A stretch of 30,506 nt of DNA from JBMNKL01 sp050261495 (GTDB taxonomy: Bacteria > Bacillota > Clostridia > Acetivibrionales > DTU013), in NCBI GenBank assembly GCA_050261495.1, contig JBLNDI010000007.1, positions 1 to 30,506 of the forward strand, read 5' to 3'. Below are positions 1 to 8,534 of the stretch, piece after piece. A program made the position numbers and the translations under genes. A model generated the notes under the pieces. That model made no database searches and was not told the origin of the DNA. It saw only the letters and a program-made list of their open reading frames with translations. Within the stretch, counting starts at the first letter, position 1. The number at the start of each line of letters is the position of its first letter.

Positions 1-627
1 TGTTTCATCAGCCATTTTCAATGTCACGGTTATGTTCCTGGCCTGGTATATGCTGTCGTTTTTTACCGGGGATGTCATCGTCGCGGAACAGCCGGCAGTG
101 ATTGTCGGTATACGGTTGCCAATGGTCGTGCCAAGCTTCGGGATGTATTTCGAGGTATCCGGCGACGACGAGGGGGGACCTTCCAAGCTTGGAGGTTCTG
201 ATTCAACCAAACCTGCTAAATTTAACTTTTCCGTTTCTGTTACAGTTACTCCGTTAACTTTATAACTCAGCTCCAAAGTGAGTCCAATACCTGTGCCTAA
301 ATACACTAAATCTATAATTCTTGGTGTATCATGAAAGTTTCCGTCTGCCGGTAAAACATCAAGTAATTCTACCGGTCCCTCAACCTGTGGAGAAAAACTT
401 GAATTCGGCAATACTTCTGCTTTAAGATCCGTGATCTCTTCTGTTTCTTTATTCTTGCAACTTAATATTATATACAATGAATCTCCTTTTTCTATGCCGC
501 TTGTGGGATTTTGAGCATTAATTGTTATTTCTATCCTATTCTCCTCACCCGCGCCATAAACTGCGATCCCGCTAAACACCTGCAGGCACAGCGCCAATAT
601 TGTCAATGCTACCGTCAACCTCTTCAT
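1..627 (-). CDS. Secreted protein beside an ABC ATPase, 3' end cut off by window
   Basis: The reading frame stays open for 209 codons from ATG at 627 to the window edge, so the C-terminus is missing. The start is well supported by GGGAGG seven bases upstream. The N-terminus has a positive charge (MKRL) followed by a hydrophobic stretch to about residue 25, a signal peptide with no lipobox cysteine. The rest is a soluble, beta-rich sequence with acidic and Pro/Ser segments (around residues 140-165), resembling the CARDB/S-layer-like exported proteins found with MacB-type ABC systems. The gene overlaps the end of the upstream ATPase gene by 56 bases, so the two are probably translationally coupled. 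A permease gene would be expected next, outside the window. The specific function is unknown; the family resemblance is an inference. Confidence 0.75.
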   Translation of the reverse strand, partial: MKRLTVALTILALCLQVFSGIAVYGAGEENRIEITINAQNPTSGIEKGDSLYIILSCKNKETEEITDLKAEVLPNSSFSPQVEGPVELLDVLPADGNFHDTPRIIDLVYLGTGIGLTLELSYKVNGVTVTETEKLNLAGLVESEPPSLEGPPSSSPDTSKYIPKLGTTIGNRIPTITAGCSATMTSPVKNDSIYQARNITVTLKMADET

Positions 628-1333
628 TGGAAAACCTCCCGGCTTTATTTATAATGTCTATTTTTTCTATATTACCGTCCAGTATATGGACGATCCTATC
701 GGCGTACGAGGCTATCTGCATGTCGTGCGTCACTATGACGAGCGTCTGGTTGTTTTGCCTGGCTATCTTTGTAATGAGGTCCATGACCTCCTTGGTTGTT
801 TTGGAATCCAGGTTGCCCGTCGGTTCATCGGCGAAAACGATTTCAGGCATCGTGACAAAAGCCCTGGCTATACCCACCCTTTGCTGCTGGCCGCCGCTCA
901 TCTGGGAAGGCTTGTGCTTGTAATGCGTTGCCAGGCCGACAGCCTTCAACATTTCCATTGCCCTTTTATCCCTCTGGGACTTGGGAACTCCTTTAAAGGT
1001 GAGAGGCAAACCGACATTTTCAAGAGCGGTAAGCATGGGAAGCAAATTGTACGACTGGAACACGAATCCCAGGTGTTCCTGGCGGAATTTCGCAAGCTGC
1101 TTCTCCGACATTTTCTCTATTGCTTTCCCTTTGATCCTGATGGTTCCCTTCGTTGGCTTTTCAAGCCCGGCCATCAGGTTCAAAAGCGTTGACTTGCCCG
1201 AGCCGGACGTGCCCAGCAAGCAGCAGAATTCGCCTTTCGGTATGTCGAGGCTCACATTGTCCAGTGCGACAACCTTCTCGTCCCCTACCCTGTAGACTTT
1301 TCTCAAGTTCCTCAACTCAATTATGTTTTCCAA
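572..1333 (-). CDS. ABC transporter ATP-binding protein, MacB/LolD type
   Basis: This is the ATPase subunit of an ABC transporter, a stand-alone nucleotide-binding domain of about 253 residues acting at the inner face of the membrane. Visible motifs are Walker A GTSGSGKST (about residues 41-49), the Q-loop in VFQSYNLLP, the signature MSGGQQQR, Walker B IVFADEPTGNLDS and the H-loop VTHD. The ADEPTGNLDS wording is typical of the LolD/MacB/FtsE-like branch, which works with FtsX-fold permeases on lipoproteins, peptides or cell-envelope stress. I chose the TTG at 1333, giving LENIIELRNLRKVY, because AAGGAG lies 12 bases upstream and a promoter-like pair lies just before it. The frame also opens with GTG at 1396, which would fall upstream of that -10 and lacks a ribosome-binding site. 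The end overlaps the downstream exported-protein gene. The substrate is unknown. Confidence 0.85.
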   Translation of the reverse strand: MENIIELRNLRKVYRVGDEKVVALDNVSLDIPKGEFCCLLGTSGSGKSTLLNLMAGLEKPTKGTIRIKGKAIEKMSEKQLAKFRQEHLGFVFQSYNLLPMLTALENVGLPLTFKGVPKSQRDKRAMEMLKAVGLATHYKHKPSQMSGGQQQRVGIARAFVTMPEIVFADEPTGNLDSKTTKEVMDLITKIARQNNQTLVIVTHDMQIASYADRIVHILDGNIEKIDIINKAGRFSNEEVDGSIDNIGAVPAGV

Positions 1334-1377
1334 ACCTTGATCAAGCTCCTTTATGCAAACACTAGTTAGACTACTAT

Positions 1378-1406
1378 TTTTAATACAAGGTTCCACATTT
1401 TTTCAA
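1378..1406 (-). promoter_or_regulatory. Possible sigma-A promoter of the ABC ATPase gene
   Basis: On the minus strand TTGAAA (1401-1406) is followed after 17 bases by TTAAAA (1378-1383). The -10 match is mediocre (4 of 6). Its position supports the internal TTG start of the ATPase over the upstream GTG. Confidence 0.35.
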
Positions 1407-1466
1407 CAAATTGATTCAGTTACCTTACATTTGCGTCCCATGGCCGAAACAGCAGCCTTGAACCGG

Positions 1467-3212
1467 CTAATCGTACAACGCCTGGTCCTTGAATTGCAGT
1501 TCGTACAATTGCCTGTACATGCCGTTATGCGCAAGCAGTTCCGAATGGTTTCCGGACTCGACGATTCTTCCTTCATGTATTACAAGGATCGTATCGGCGC
1601 GTTTTATCGTGGAAAGCCTGTGCGCCACCACTATAATTGTCCGGTCTTTGGCCAGTTCCTGTATAGCCTGCTGTATCCGGGATTCGGTCTCAACATCGAC
1701 AGCGGCCGTTGCCTCGTCAAGTATGAGTATCGGGGTGTTGCGAAGCACCGCCCTGGCGATGGACAGGCGTTGTTTCTGGCCTCCGGACAGCTTTACGCCC
1801 CTCTCGCCGATTACGGTATCGTACCCTTCGGGCATTTCGACAATGAATTCATGCGCCCTGGCTGTTTTCGCAGCCTGTATTATTTCCTCCATGGAAGCCT
1901 TCTTGCACCCGTAAGCGATATTTTCAGCCACCGTGCCGTTGAAGAGGAATATATCCTGGAGCACAATGCTAATCTGGTTCCTGAGGGATGTAAGCGTTAT
2001 CTCCCTCAAATCCCTTCCGTCGAGCAGTATTCGTCCCGATACCGGGTCATAAAAGCGTGCTATCAGGCTGATAATCGTGGTTTTACCCACTCCCGTGGGT
2101 CCCACCAGCGCGATCATTCTCCCGGGCGCAGCATGAAAGCTGATGTTCTTAAGCACCGGCGTTGAATCCAGGTAGCCAAAACTGACGTCTTCAAACACAA
2201 TATCGCCCTTGCTGGACGTGATTTCCACGGCTCCCGGGGTATCGGCAATATCAGGCTCCGTGTCAAGCACTTCAAAAACCCTGTCGGCCCCGGCAATAGC
2301 CTGCTGCAGGTCTTCTATCACCCTGGCCAGCGCGCTGACGGGCTGGTAGAATAAATTCAGGTAAAGCAGGAATCCCACTATGTCAGGAATCGAAATGCTG
2401 CCGCCCAATGCCAGCCGGCTTCCGAAGTAAACAACAATCACCGTGCCGGAAGAACTTATAGCTTCAACCGTCGGGTGAAATATGGCGCTCAGCTTCAGTG
2501 CGTGCAGAATGGCGGAAGCATAGCTTTCCGCTTTTCTTTTTACATGCATTTTCTCCCTCGGCTGCTGGTTGAATATCTGGATTTCTTTCATGCCCGATAT
2601 GTTATCCTGCAGCGTGGCGTTCAATTCCGCGAGGTTCCTCTGTGCTACGCGGAAGTTTGGCCTGACCTTTTTTATAAACACCCAGCTTCCATACAGCAGG
2701 AACGGGATCGGCACCATTGTCAGCATCGCCAGGTGGACATTCTTGCAAAAAAGGATTATCGCGACCCCGGCGACAATCAGGATATTTGTAAACAGTTCAG
2801 GCACCGCGTGCGCGATGAGAAGCTCAAATGTCGCGGTATCATTCACAGCCCGTGACATCAGCTGCCCGGTTTGCTTGTCCTGGTAGTAGCGCAGGGACAG
2901 TTTCTGAAGATGGTCATATACCATCGTCCTCATGTCCGCGACAAGGTTCCATGCCGCCTTGTGGCCCATGTAATTGTTGAGGAACCTGAACAATACTTTA
3001 AGGATATACGTGCCTGCAAGCAGGAGGGCGATATCCCTGACCGTCCCCATGTACGCTTCGGTAAAGCCGCCCGATAATGTTTCCACCAGCCTGGTAATCA
3101 GCCACGGACTTGCCAGGTTCAACAGGGTAATTGCCAGGATGCTCGAGCCGGAGATGACAAGAAGCCCCCAATATGGCCTTGCATACTTTACAAGCCTCTT
3201 TAGGTTTTTCAT
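1467..3212 (-). CDS. ABC exporter, fused membrane and ATPase domains (MsbA/LmrA-like)
   Basis: This is a 581-residue half-transporter that would homodimerise in the cytoplasmic membrane and export an unknown, probably hydrophobic or peptide, substrate. The N-terminal half (about residues 10-310) is a six-helix type I exporter membrane domain. The C-terminal half has Walker A GPTGVGKTT (about 371-379), the Q-loop in SIVLQDIFLFNGTV, the signature LSGGQKQR (about 475-482), Walker B ILILDEAT (about 496-503) and the H-loop VVAHRLST. The start at 3212 is set by GAGG five bases upstream and by MKNLKRLVKYARPYW, a typical family beginning; the longer frame to 3278 adds 22 residues without support. It lies downstream of nrdJ but is separated by about 170 bases, so it is probably its own unit. 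Confidence 0.9.
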   Translation of the reverse strand: MKNLKRLVKYARPYWGLLVISGSSILAITLLNLASPWLITRLVETLSGGFTEAYMGTVRDIALLLAGTYILKVLFRFLNNYMGHKAAWNLVADMRTMVYDHLQKLSLRYYQDKQTGQLMSRAVNDTATFELLIAHAVPELFTNILIVAGVAIILFCKNVHLAMLTMVPIPFLLYGSWVFIKKVRPNFRVAQRNLAELNATLQDNISGMKEIQIFNQQPREKMHVKRKAESYASAILHALKLSAIFHPTVEAISSSGTVIVVYFGSRLALGGSISIPDIVGFLLYLNLFYQPVSALARVIEDLQQAIAGADRVFEVLDTEPDIADTPGAVEITSSKGDIVFEDVSFGYLDSTPVLKNISFHAAPGRMIALVGPTGVGKTTIISLIARFYDPVSGRILLDGRDLREITLTSLRNQISIVLQDIFLFNGTVAENIAYGCKKASMEEIIQAAKTARAHEFIVEMPEGYDTVIGERGVKLSGGQKQRLSIARAVLRNTPILILDEATAAVDVETESRIQQAIQELAKDRTIIVVAHRLSTIKRADTILVIHEGRIVESGNHSELLAHNGMYRQLYELQFKDQALYD

Positions 3213-3380
3213 ACTGACCTCACACAATAATATAAACTGTATTAACTTTTTTCTATACCAAATATACCAATTCCGCAAATAATAAGAAAGCAGAAAAAGT
3301 AGAATGAATTTATCTTCACCCTACTCTTTCGGGAGAATTGAGAATATAATTTAAAATTATGCCAAATTTATGCTAAATTT

Positions 3381-5693
3381 TCACCCGCACTTGCTAAAGC
3401 CGCAATACCTGCATATGACGCATCCGCCTTCGTGCTCCACGGGTTTCCTGCACTCCGGGCAATGAGTCATGCTGAGCAGATCGCCGGAATACTCGGTGGT
3501 TATCGCGGTCGGCCTGGGAATATAATTAAACCTGTCGTCATCATCTTCTCCCTTGTCGTGGCCGTTCCCATTGCTATTTCCATTGCCGTTCTGCAGCTTC
3601 AGCACCTTTTCAATCAAGCGTCCAATCGCATCAGGGCAGGATAATACTTTAAGGTCTTTTTGCCTTATCGTGGACGGGCACCTGATACCTTTCAGCTGCT
3701 CGACGATAGATTTCGCGTCGATACCCGACCTCAACGCGATGGACACAAGACGGCTGGTCGCCTCGGACTGCGACGGGCAGCCTCCCGCGCGGCCCGTGTT
3801 GGTAAATACCTCGCAGATTCCCAGTTCATCATAGTTTACAGTTATGTAAAGGTTCCCGCAACCGATCCTGACTTTTTCCGTAAATCCGGTAGTGATGTTC
3901 GGCCTTGGCCTGGGAGATACTTTTACCTGTCCGGCCGCCGTACTTCCCTGTCCTGCATTATTTTCCGCGCCTTCCTTGCCGTTGACGGCGCCGATATTCA
4001 GCACCTGGCTTTCGCGGCTTCCGTCCCTGTAAATCGTGACTCCCTTGCAGCACGTCTTGTAAGCCAGTTCAAAGACCGCCCTGACATCTTCCTTCGTTGC
4101 TTCCCTTCTAAGGTTTACAGTTTTTGAAACCGCGTTGTCGGTATACTTCTGGAACGAAGCCTGCATCTTCACATGCCATTCCGGGGTAATGTCATGCGCC
4201 GTGACAAATACTTCCCGCACGCTTTCGGGTATTTCCGGGAAATCTTTAATCGAGCCTTTTTTCGCAATCCGCTTCATTAAATCCTCGGAGTAAAATCCCT
4301 CCGCTATTGCCAGTTCTTTAAACACGGGGTTGACTTCAACCAGTTCATCGTTGTCCATGACGTTCCTTATGTACGAGATGGCAAACAGCGGTTCGATGCC
4401 GCTGGAACAGTTGGCAATGATACTCAATGTGCCTGTCGGCGCAATCGTTGTCGTGGTGGCATTCCTTACCCTGACTCCCAGGTCCTTGTAAATGCTCTTT
4501 TCAAAGAACGGGAATACGCCTTTTTTCTCCGCCAGTTCAACGGAAGCCTGCCTCGCCTCGTCCTGGATGAAGCGCATTACTTTCTCAGCCAACTTTATGG
4601 CCTTGTCAGTATTATACGGTATCCTCAGCTTGCAAAGCAGATCCGCCCATCCCATGACGCCGAGGCCTATCTTTCGTGTGCCCCTTGCCATTTCATCTAT
4701 TTGTGGAAGCGGGTAACGGTTTACGTCAATAACATTGTCAAGGAAATGAACCGCTTTCCTCACTACCCTGCCCAGCCTGTCATAATCAACATCCATGCCG
4801 CCATCGGCTTCCTTAACCATCAGGCTGAGGTTTATGGAGCCGAGATTGCATGCTTCATACGGAAGCAACGGCTGTTCGCCGCACGGGTTTGTGCTTTCTA
4901 TTTCCCCAAGCTCCGGCGTGATATTGTCCCTGTTCACCCTGTCGAGGAATATTATCCCCGGCTCCCCGTTATTCCAGGCATTGTTCACGATCATATCGAA
5001 TATTTCTCTTGCGCTCTCCTGCTTGACCGCATTCCCCGTCCTCGGGTCTATAAGGTCATATGGAAGGTCATTTTCTACCGCATTCATGAACTTCTCGGTC
5101 ACGCCGACGCTGATATTAAAATTGGTTATATCCTTGTTGTCCTGCTTGCAGGTTATAAATTCGCGTATATCCGGATGATCGACCCTGAGGATGCCCATGT
5201 TGGCGCCCCTCCTGGTTCCGCCCTGCTTGACCGCTTCCGTCGCGGCGTTGAACACTTTCATAAAACTGATCGGGCCGCTGGCCACTCCTCCCGTGGAATT
5301 AACGGTCGCGCCCTTGGGCCGGAGCCTGGAAAAGCTGAAGCCCGTGCCTCCCCCGCTTTTATGAATCAATGCGGCGTTTTTTATGGAATCAAAAATTCCC
5401 TCCATGGTATCTTCAATTGGCAGCACAAAACATGCGCTCAATTGTCCCAATGGCCGCCCCGCGTTCATTAAAGTCGGGGAATTTGGCAAAAACTCAAGAT
5501 TTGCCATCATGTTGAAGAATTCTTTTTCGATGGATTTGAGCCGGGAAGCCGAGCAAAAAGGAGCATCCGCCGAAGCTACCGTTTTAGCTACCCGTTTGAA
5601 CATGTCCTCAGGAGTTTCAAGAAGTGTACCAGTTTCATCTTTGGCAAGATACCTTTTTTCAAGGACTCTCACGGCATTCTCGGATAAGTTCAT
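3381..5693 (-). CDS. nrdJ: Adenosylcobalamin-dependent ribonucleotide reductase, class II
   Basis: This enzyme reduces ribonucleotides to deoxyribonucleotides using a thiyl radical generated from adenosylcobalamin, so it needs no oxygen and no separate radical subunit. At 770 residues it has the usual clostridial length. The active-site motif NPCGE lies at 269-273 (N269, C271, E273), and the likely redox cysteines are C88 in LSACFVLP and C429 in IIANCSSGIEP. A TSCPD domain spans about 605-680. An Asn/Gly- and Asp-rich linker (about 700-722) then leads to a C-terminal cysteine-rich tail (C745, C748, C758, C761, C764, C769), which probably re-reduces the active site or binds zinc. The start is supported by AAGGAGG seven bases upstream. 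Two NrdR-like boxes cover its promoter. Confidence 0.95.
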   Translation of the reverse strand: MNLSENAVRVLEKRYLAKDETGTLLETPEDMFKRVAKTVASADAPFCSASRLKSIEKEFFNMMANLEFLPNSPTLMNAGRPLGQLSACFVLPIEDTMEGIFDSIKNAALIHKSGGGTGFSFSRLRPKGATVNSTGGVASGPISFMKVFNAATEAVKQGGTRRGANMGILRVDHPDIREFITCKQDNKDITNFNISVGVTEKFMNAVENDLPYDLIDPRTGNAVKQESAREIFDMIVNNAWNNGEPGIIFLDRVNRDNITPELGEIESTNPCGEQPLLPYEACNLGSINLSLMVKEADGGMDVDYDRLGRVVRKAVHFLDNVIDVNRYPLPQIDEMARGTRKIGLGVMGWADLLCKLRIPYNTDKAIKLAEKVMRFIQDEARQASVELAEKKGVFPFFEKSIYKDLGVRVRNATTTTIAPTGTLSIIANCSSGIEPLFAISYIRNVMDNDELVEVNPVFKELAIAEGFYSEDLMKRIAKKGSIKDFPEIPESVREVFVTAHDITPEWHVKMQASFQKYTDNAVSKTVNLRREATKEDVRAVFELAYKTCCKGVTIYRDGSRESQVLNIGAVNGKEGAENNAGQGSTAAGQVKVSPRPRPNITTGFTEKVRIGCGNLYITVNYDELGICEVFTNTGRAGGCPSQSEATSRLVSIALRSGIDAKSIVEQLKGIRCPSTIRQKDLKVLSCPDAIGRLIEKVLKLQNGNGNSNGNGHDKGEDDDDRFNYIPRPTAITTEYSGDLLSMTHCPECRKPVEHEGGCVICRYCGFSKCG

Positions 5694-5711
5694 CGTATGG
5701 CCTCCTTGAAT

Positions 5712-5758
5712 GTACTATATTTAGTATAAAAATAACTACCTGGCACTGTATATTGTAT
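5712..5758 (-). promoter_or_regulatory. Tandem NrdR-type boxes upstream of nrdJ
   Basis: Two 16-base sites, GTACTATATTTAGTAT (5712-5727) and GCACTGTATATTGTAT (5743-5758), read on the plus strand, match each other at 12 positions. Each matches the core of the known NrdR box (ACwATATaTwGT) at 11 of 12 positions. Their centres are 31 bases apart, three helical turns, the spacing known for paired NrdR sites. The upstream box overlaps the -10 element. Regulation by the ATP/dATP-sensing repressor NrdR is inferred; no nrdR gene is in the window. Confidence 0.75.
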
Positions 5759-5781
5759 CATTTCTACATGGACAAGGTCAA
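5752..5781 (-). promoter_or_regulatory. Sigma-A promoter of nrdJ
   Basis: On the minus strand TTGACC (5776-5781) and TACAAT (5752-5757) are separated by 18 bases, about 60 bases upstream of the nrdJ start. The -10 lies inside the upstream NrdR-type box. Confidence 0.65.
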
Positions 5782-5897
5782 TATGAAAGCAAAAAAATGA
5801 ATTTAGTAAATAAGTCCTATTGAAATATCGGCACAAATATGCTCCGCCTTAAGCAAGGATTATGTGAAATATGAAATAAAGGAACTGTAAACAGCGC

Positions 5898-7202
5898 TTA
5901 TTCCGCGGCATGTGTCTCCCCCGTCTCCTTTTCAAACGCTTCTACGGGGTATTTGTTGCTCGGATCCCAGAATATCCATTCTTCATAGCCTGCATCATAC
6001 ACAGCCTTGATCTGCTGCCTCATCTGCTCGACTCCATATTTCTGGTACATCTTTTTACCATCGCGGGGCTTCAGCCAGCTCGCGGTAAAGGCCTGGAGAT
6101 ACGGCCTTACCTTGGCCTTGTAGCCCTCCACCTTCGCAATCCTGTCCCTGCCCTTGACCAGCGTATTGTATACGACCCCGTAAGGATCCAGGTCGGGAGC
6201 GTCAAACCTGATTTTGTTTATAATCTGCCCGTACGCGTAGTGGGAAGGATAAGCCATCGGCGAGATATAATCTATATCCATGCCTATATATTCCAGGTAT
6301 TGCCCGATATCCTCCGTATCCGCCGGGCTCTCGAGCGTGATGGCGAAAATATCGGCTGAAATGGGCACCTCAGGAATCTGCGCCTTGGCGTATGCCAGGA
6401 ATTCATTAATTGCTTCGTACTTTTCCTGTTCAATCCCGGAAAAATCCATATTCGCCTTTTTCCCGTCGCTCGGAAAACGGACATAGTCGAACTGGATCTC
6501 GTCAAAACCTTTGGCGACAGCCTCCTTCGCAATACTGATGAGGTATTCCCAGTTTTCCTTGTTATATGGGTTCAGCCAGGTCGCGCCATCCCTGTCTTTC
6601 CATAATCCCCCGTTTTTGTTCTTTACGGCCAGGTCCGCCCTTTTGACCGAATATACCGGATCCTTGAAAGCAACGAGCCTGCCGATAATATATATGCCGT
6701 TGTCGTGAAAAGCTTTCAGCACGTAATCAGGATCGTACTTTACCTTCCATGTGCCGTTTTCTTTTACAGTCTCCACCTCGGACTTGTAACCGACATAACC
6801 GTCGTCATCCTTTATATCGACCACGTATGAATTGATTTCAGTAGTTTTTGCCAATTCGATATAATGCTCGATATTTTTTTTGCCTCCGGCCGTCCAGCCT
6901 GTGAGGTAAAGCGCCTTTACCCTGGGAGGCGTTTTCTCTTCCGGCGGGTTATTAGCCTCCGGGTTTTCTTCTCCCGGGATTTCCGTGGTTTCGACGTCAT
7001 TTTCCGCGGTTTCTTCCGAAACGGCGGCCTCTTCCGTAGTATATGAAGGTGACGTGTCCATTTGAGTTTCTTCATTTTCGCCATTCACTGTACCCGGATT
7101 TTCCGCTCCGGGCAGTATTGACCTGATACTGGCGCATCCTGTCAACAAGAATATGCAAATTAGAAATACCGATATAGCCCTGGCTGAACAGCATACTTTC
7201 AT
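5898..7202 (-). CDS. Lipoprotein with putative glycoside hydrolase domain (DUF4015)
   Basis: The product is about 434 residues. The N-terminus MKVCCSARAISVFLICIFLLTGC has a hydrophobic segment ending in the lipobox LLTGC, so it is probably a membrane-anchored lipoprotein. An acidic Glu/Thr/Pro-rich linker (about residues 30-90) precedes a TIM-barrel-like domain that begins RVKALYLTGWTAG and includes VVDIKDDDGYVGY, FDEIQFDYVRFPSDG, ISPMAYPSHY and EWIFWDPSN. These phrases are characteristic of the DUF4015 (PF13200) family, classed as putative glycosyl hydrolases. The substrate is unknown; cell-wall or polysaccharide modification is a guess from the family. The start is uncertain: ATGs at 7235, 7226 and 7202 are all in frame and none has an ideally spaced ribosome-binding site. 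I chose 7202 because it gives a standard signal peptide. Confidence 0.82.
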   Translation of the reverse strand: MKVCCSARAISVFLICIFLLTGCASIRSILPGAENPGTVNGENEETQMDTSPSYTTEEAAVSEETAENDVETTEIPGEENPEANNPPEEKTPPRVKALYLTGWTAGGKKNIEHYIELAKTTEINSYVVDIKDDDGYVGYKSEVETVKENGTWKVKYDPDYVLKAFHDNGIYIIGRLVAFKDPVYSVKRADLAVKNKNGGLWKDRDGATWLNPYNKENWEYLISIAKEAVAKGFDEIQFDYVRFPSDGKKANMDFSGIEQEKYEAINEFLAYAKAQIPEVPISADIFAITLESPADTEDIGQYLEYIGMDIDYISPMAYPSHYAYGQIINKIRFDAPDLDPYGVVYNTLVKGRDRIAKVEGYKAKVRPYLQAFTASWLKPRDGKKMYQKYGVEQMRQQIKAVYDAGYEEWIFWDPSNKYPVEAFEKETGETHAAE

Positions 7203-7381
7203 ATAAATATACGTCCCTTCAAACATCCTTCGCATTTTCCGAGGTGAATTTATTTTATGTTCACCGGCAAATTTTATAATAGGTATTTAATAGACAAAAA
7301 CTTCTTAAACCTGACAACATAATATCAATTATTATAACACAGGCACATTAAAAAAAGGTTAAAATATGACATATTTTTATT

Positions 7382-8281
7382 CTATATAGATTCCACCAAT
7401 ACGCCGATAAACCCCATGATCATTCCGAGCAATCCGCCCAGCCAAATCAAGGCATTCAATTCTTTTTTCATTAAAACCATTATTATTCTTTCCAGTTCCT
7501 GTAAGTCAAGCTCGTTGATCTTGTTGCTAACCACTTCCGAAATATTGACCGTCTCCAATACCCCGGCCAGTTTTTTGGCTATTATATCTTCATACGTCTT
7601 CCATACATACTGTTTTATACCGGGTATTTTGTCCCGGTGCTTTTCAATAATATCACTTACGGGCATCCGCAATATTTCTTCGGCTTGTTCGGTTAAAAAC
7701 TTGTCAATGGCGGGCGAGGATTTTTCTTCGATCATTGCGTTTATTTTTCTCGCGATAGGTTCTTTCACGGAGTTTAGCGCGCTTTTGGTCAGGGTCCTGA
7801 GTATGGGTTTGGTCTTGGAAATTATTTCTTCACAGGCAAAATCAACAATGCTTTTTCCTATGTCCTGCTTTACGGCTTTTTGCACAATTGCAAGCGAAAA
7901 GGTTTTCCCCGCAGAGTTCAGCTTGTCCCTCATTATATCTTCGGATACATATTTTTTAATTAATGTTTCCACGGTATCGCCGGTTTCACCGTACCTGGCA
8001 GCTATCTCGTCAATTTTTGCGAATATTTGGTTCTTCATCGTATCGGATAACAACGTGTTTCTCAACGTATCTTCATCCAGCAAATCCCTGCTTATCACGT
8101 CGCCGATCGCTTTCGCCAGGTTTGGCCTTTCCTTGGGAATAAGGCCGGGAGTGAACGGCAGCCTGAATTTCCCGATATATACCGGGTTTAGCGGCCTGAA
8201 CAGCATTCTTATTGCTATTCCGTTTGTTACCAAACCGATAAGTCCTCCGACAAGAGGAGATATTATTACCTGAATGTCCAT
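7382..8281 (-). CDS. DUF445 family membrane protein
   Basis: The product is about 299 residues. The N-terminus (VIISPLVGGLIGLVTNGIAIRMLFRP) carries the conserved beginning of the DUF445 family, with a membrane segment followed by NPVYIGKFRLPFTPGLIPKERPNLAKAIG. The middle is helical and charged, and a final hydrophobic helix (about residues 275-299) ends the protein, giving one anchor at each end. Members of this family, such as YheB of Bacillus, have no firmly established function. Two ATGs lie six bases apart. The second, at 8281, sits seven bases after AAGG and is preferred over 8287. The gene is alone, between the DUF4015 lipoprotein and the tRNA unit. Confidence 0.85.
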   Translation of the reverse strand: MDIQVIISPLVGGLIGLVTNGIAIRMLFRPLNPVYIGKFRLPFTPGLIPKERPNLAKAIGDVISRDLLDEDTLRNTLLSDTMKNQIFAKIDEIAARYGETGDTVETLIKKYVSEDIMRDKLNSAGKTFSLAIVQKAVKQDIGKSIVDFACEEIISKTKPILRTLTKSALNSVKEPIARKINAMIEEKSSPAIDKFLTEQAEEILRMPVSDIIEKHRDKIPGIKQYVWKTYEDIIAKKLAGVLETVNISEVVSNKINELDLQELERIIMVLMKKELNALIWLGGLLGMIMGFIGVLVESI

Positions 8282-8308
8282 CAGCATACCTTCCGACCTA
8301 TATTAAAC

Positions 8309-8344
8309 AAAAACCTCACAGCTGTTCAAGTCTGCGAGGTTTTT
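8309..8344 (-). terminator. Terminator of the tRNA-Asn unit
   Basis: AAAAACCTC (8309-8317) pairs with GAGGTTTTT (8336-8344) around an 18-base loop. Read on the minus strand the stem lies just after the tRNA CCA end and finishes in TTTTT. Confidence 0.75.
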
Positions 8345-8347
8345 GCC

Positions 8348-8423
8348 TGGCTCCTCAAGTAGGACTCGAACCTACGACCCTGCGGTTAACAGCCGCATGC
8401 TCTACCAACTGAGCTATTGAGGA
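8348..8423 (-). tRNA. tRNA-Asn (anticodon GTT)
   Basis: On the minus strand TCCTCAA (8417-8423) pairs with TTGAGGA (8352-8358) to form the acceptor stem, followed by discriminator G and an encoded CCA (8348-8350). The D-arm AGCTCAGTTGGTAGAGC, the anticodon arm with loop CTGTTAA (anticodon GTT) and the T-arm with GGTTCGAGTCC are all canonical. The total is 76 bases including CCA. It has its own promoter and terminator, so it is a monocistronic tRNA gene. Confidence 0.97.
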
Positions 8424-8437
8424 ACGAAACAAATTAT

Positions 8438-8466
8438 ATTATACTTACGCCTGTAGCTTTGGTCAA
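8438..8466 (-). promoter_or_regulatory. Sigma-A promoter of tRNA-Asn
   Basis: TTGACC (8461-8466) and TATAAT (8438-8443) are separated by 17 bases on the minus strand. The expected transcription start lies about eight bases before the mature 5' end of the tRNA. Confidence 0.8.
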
Positions 8467-8534
8467 GAGAAAAATTAAAAATTTTACTCAGTTTACTTAA
8501 ATAAGCCGTGTCAATCTGACGAAATCTTGTTTTT

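Noticed and set aside
32..265. Plus-strand open frame at the left edge
   Set aside because: It lies antisense to the truncated exported-protein gene, which has a signal peptide and a strong ribosome-binding site.
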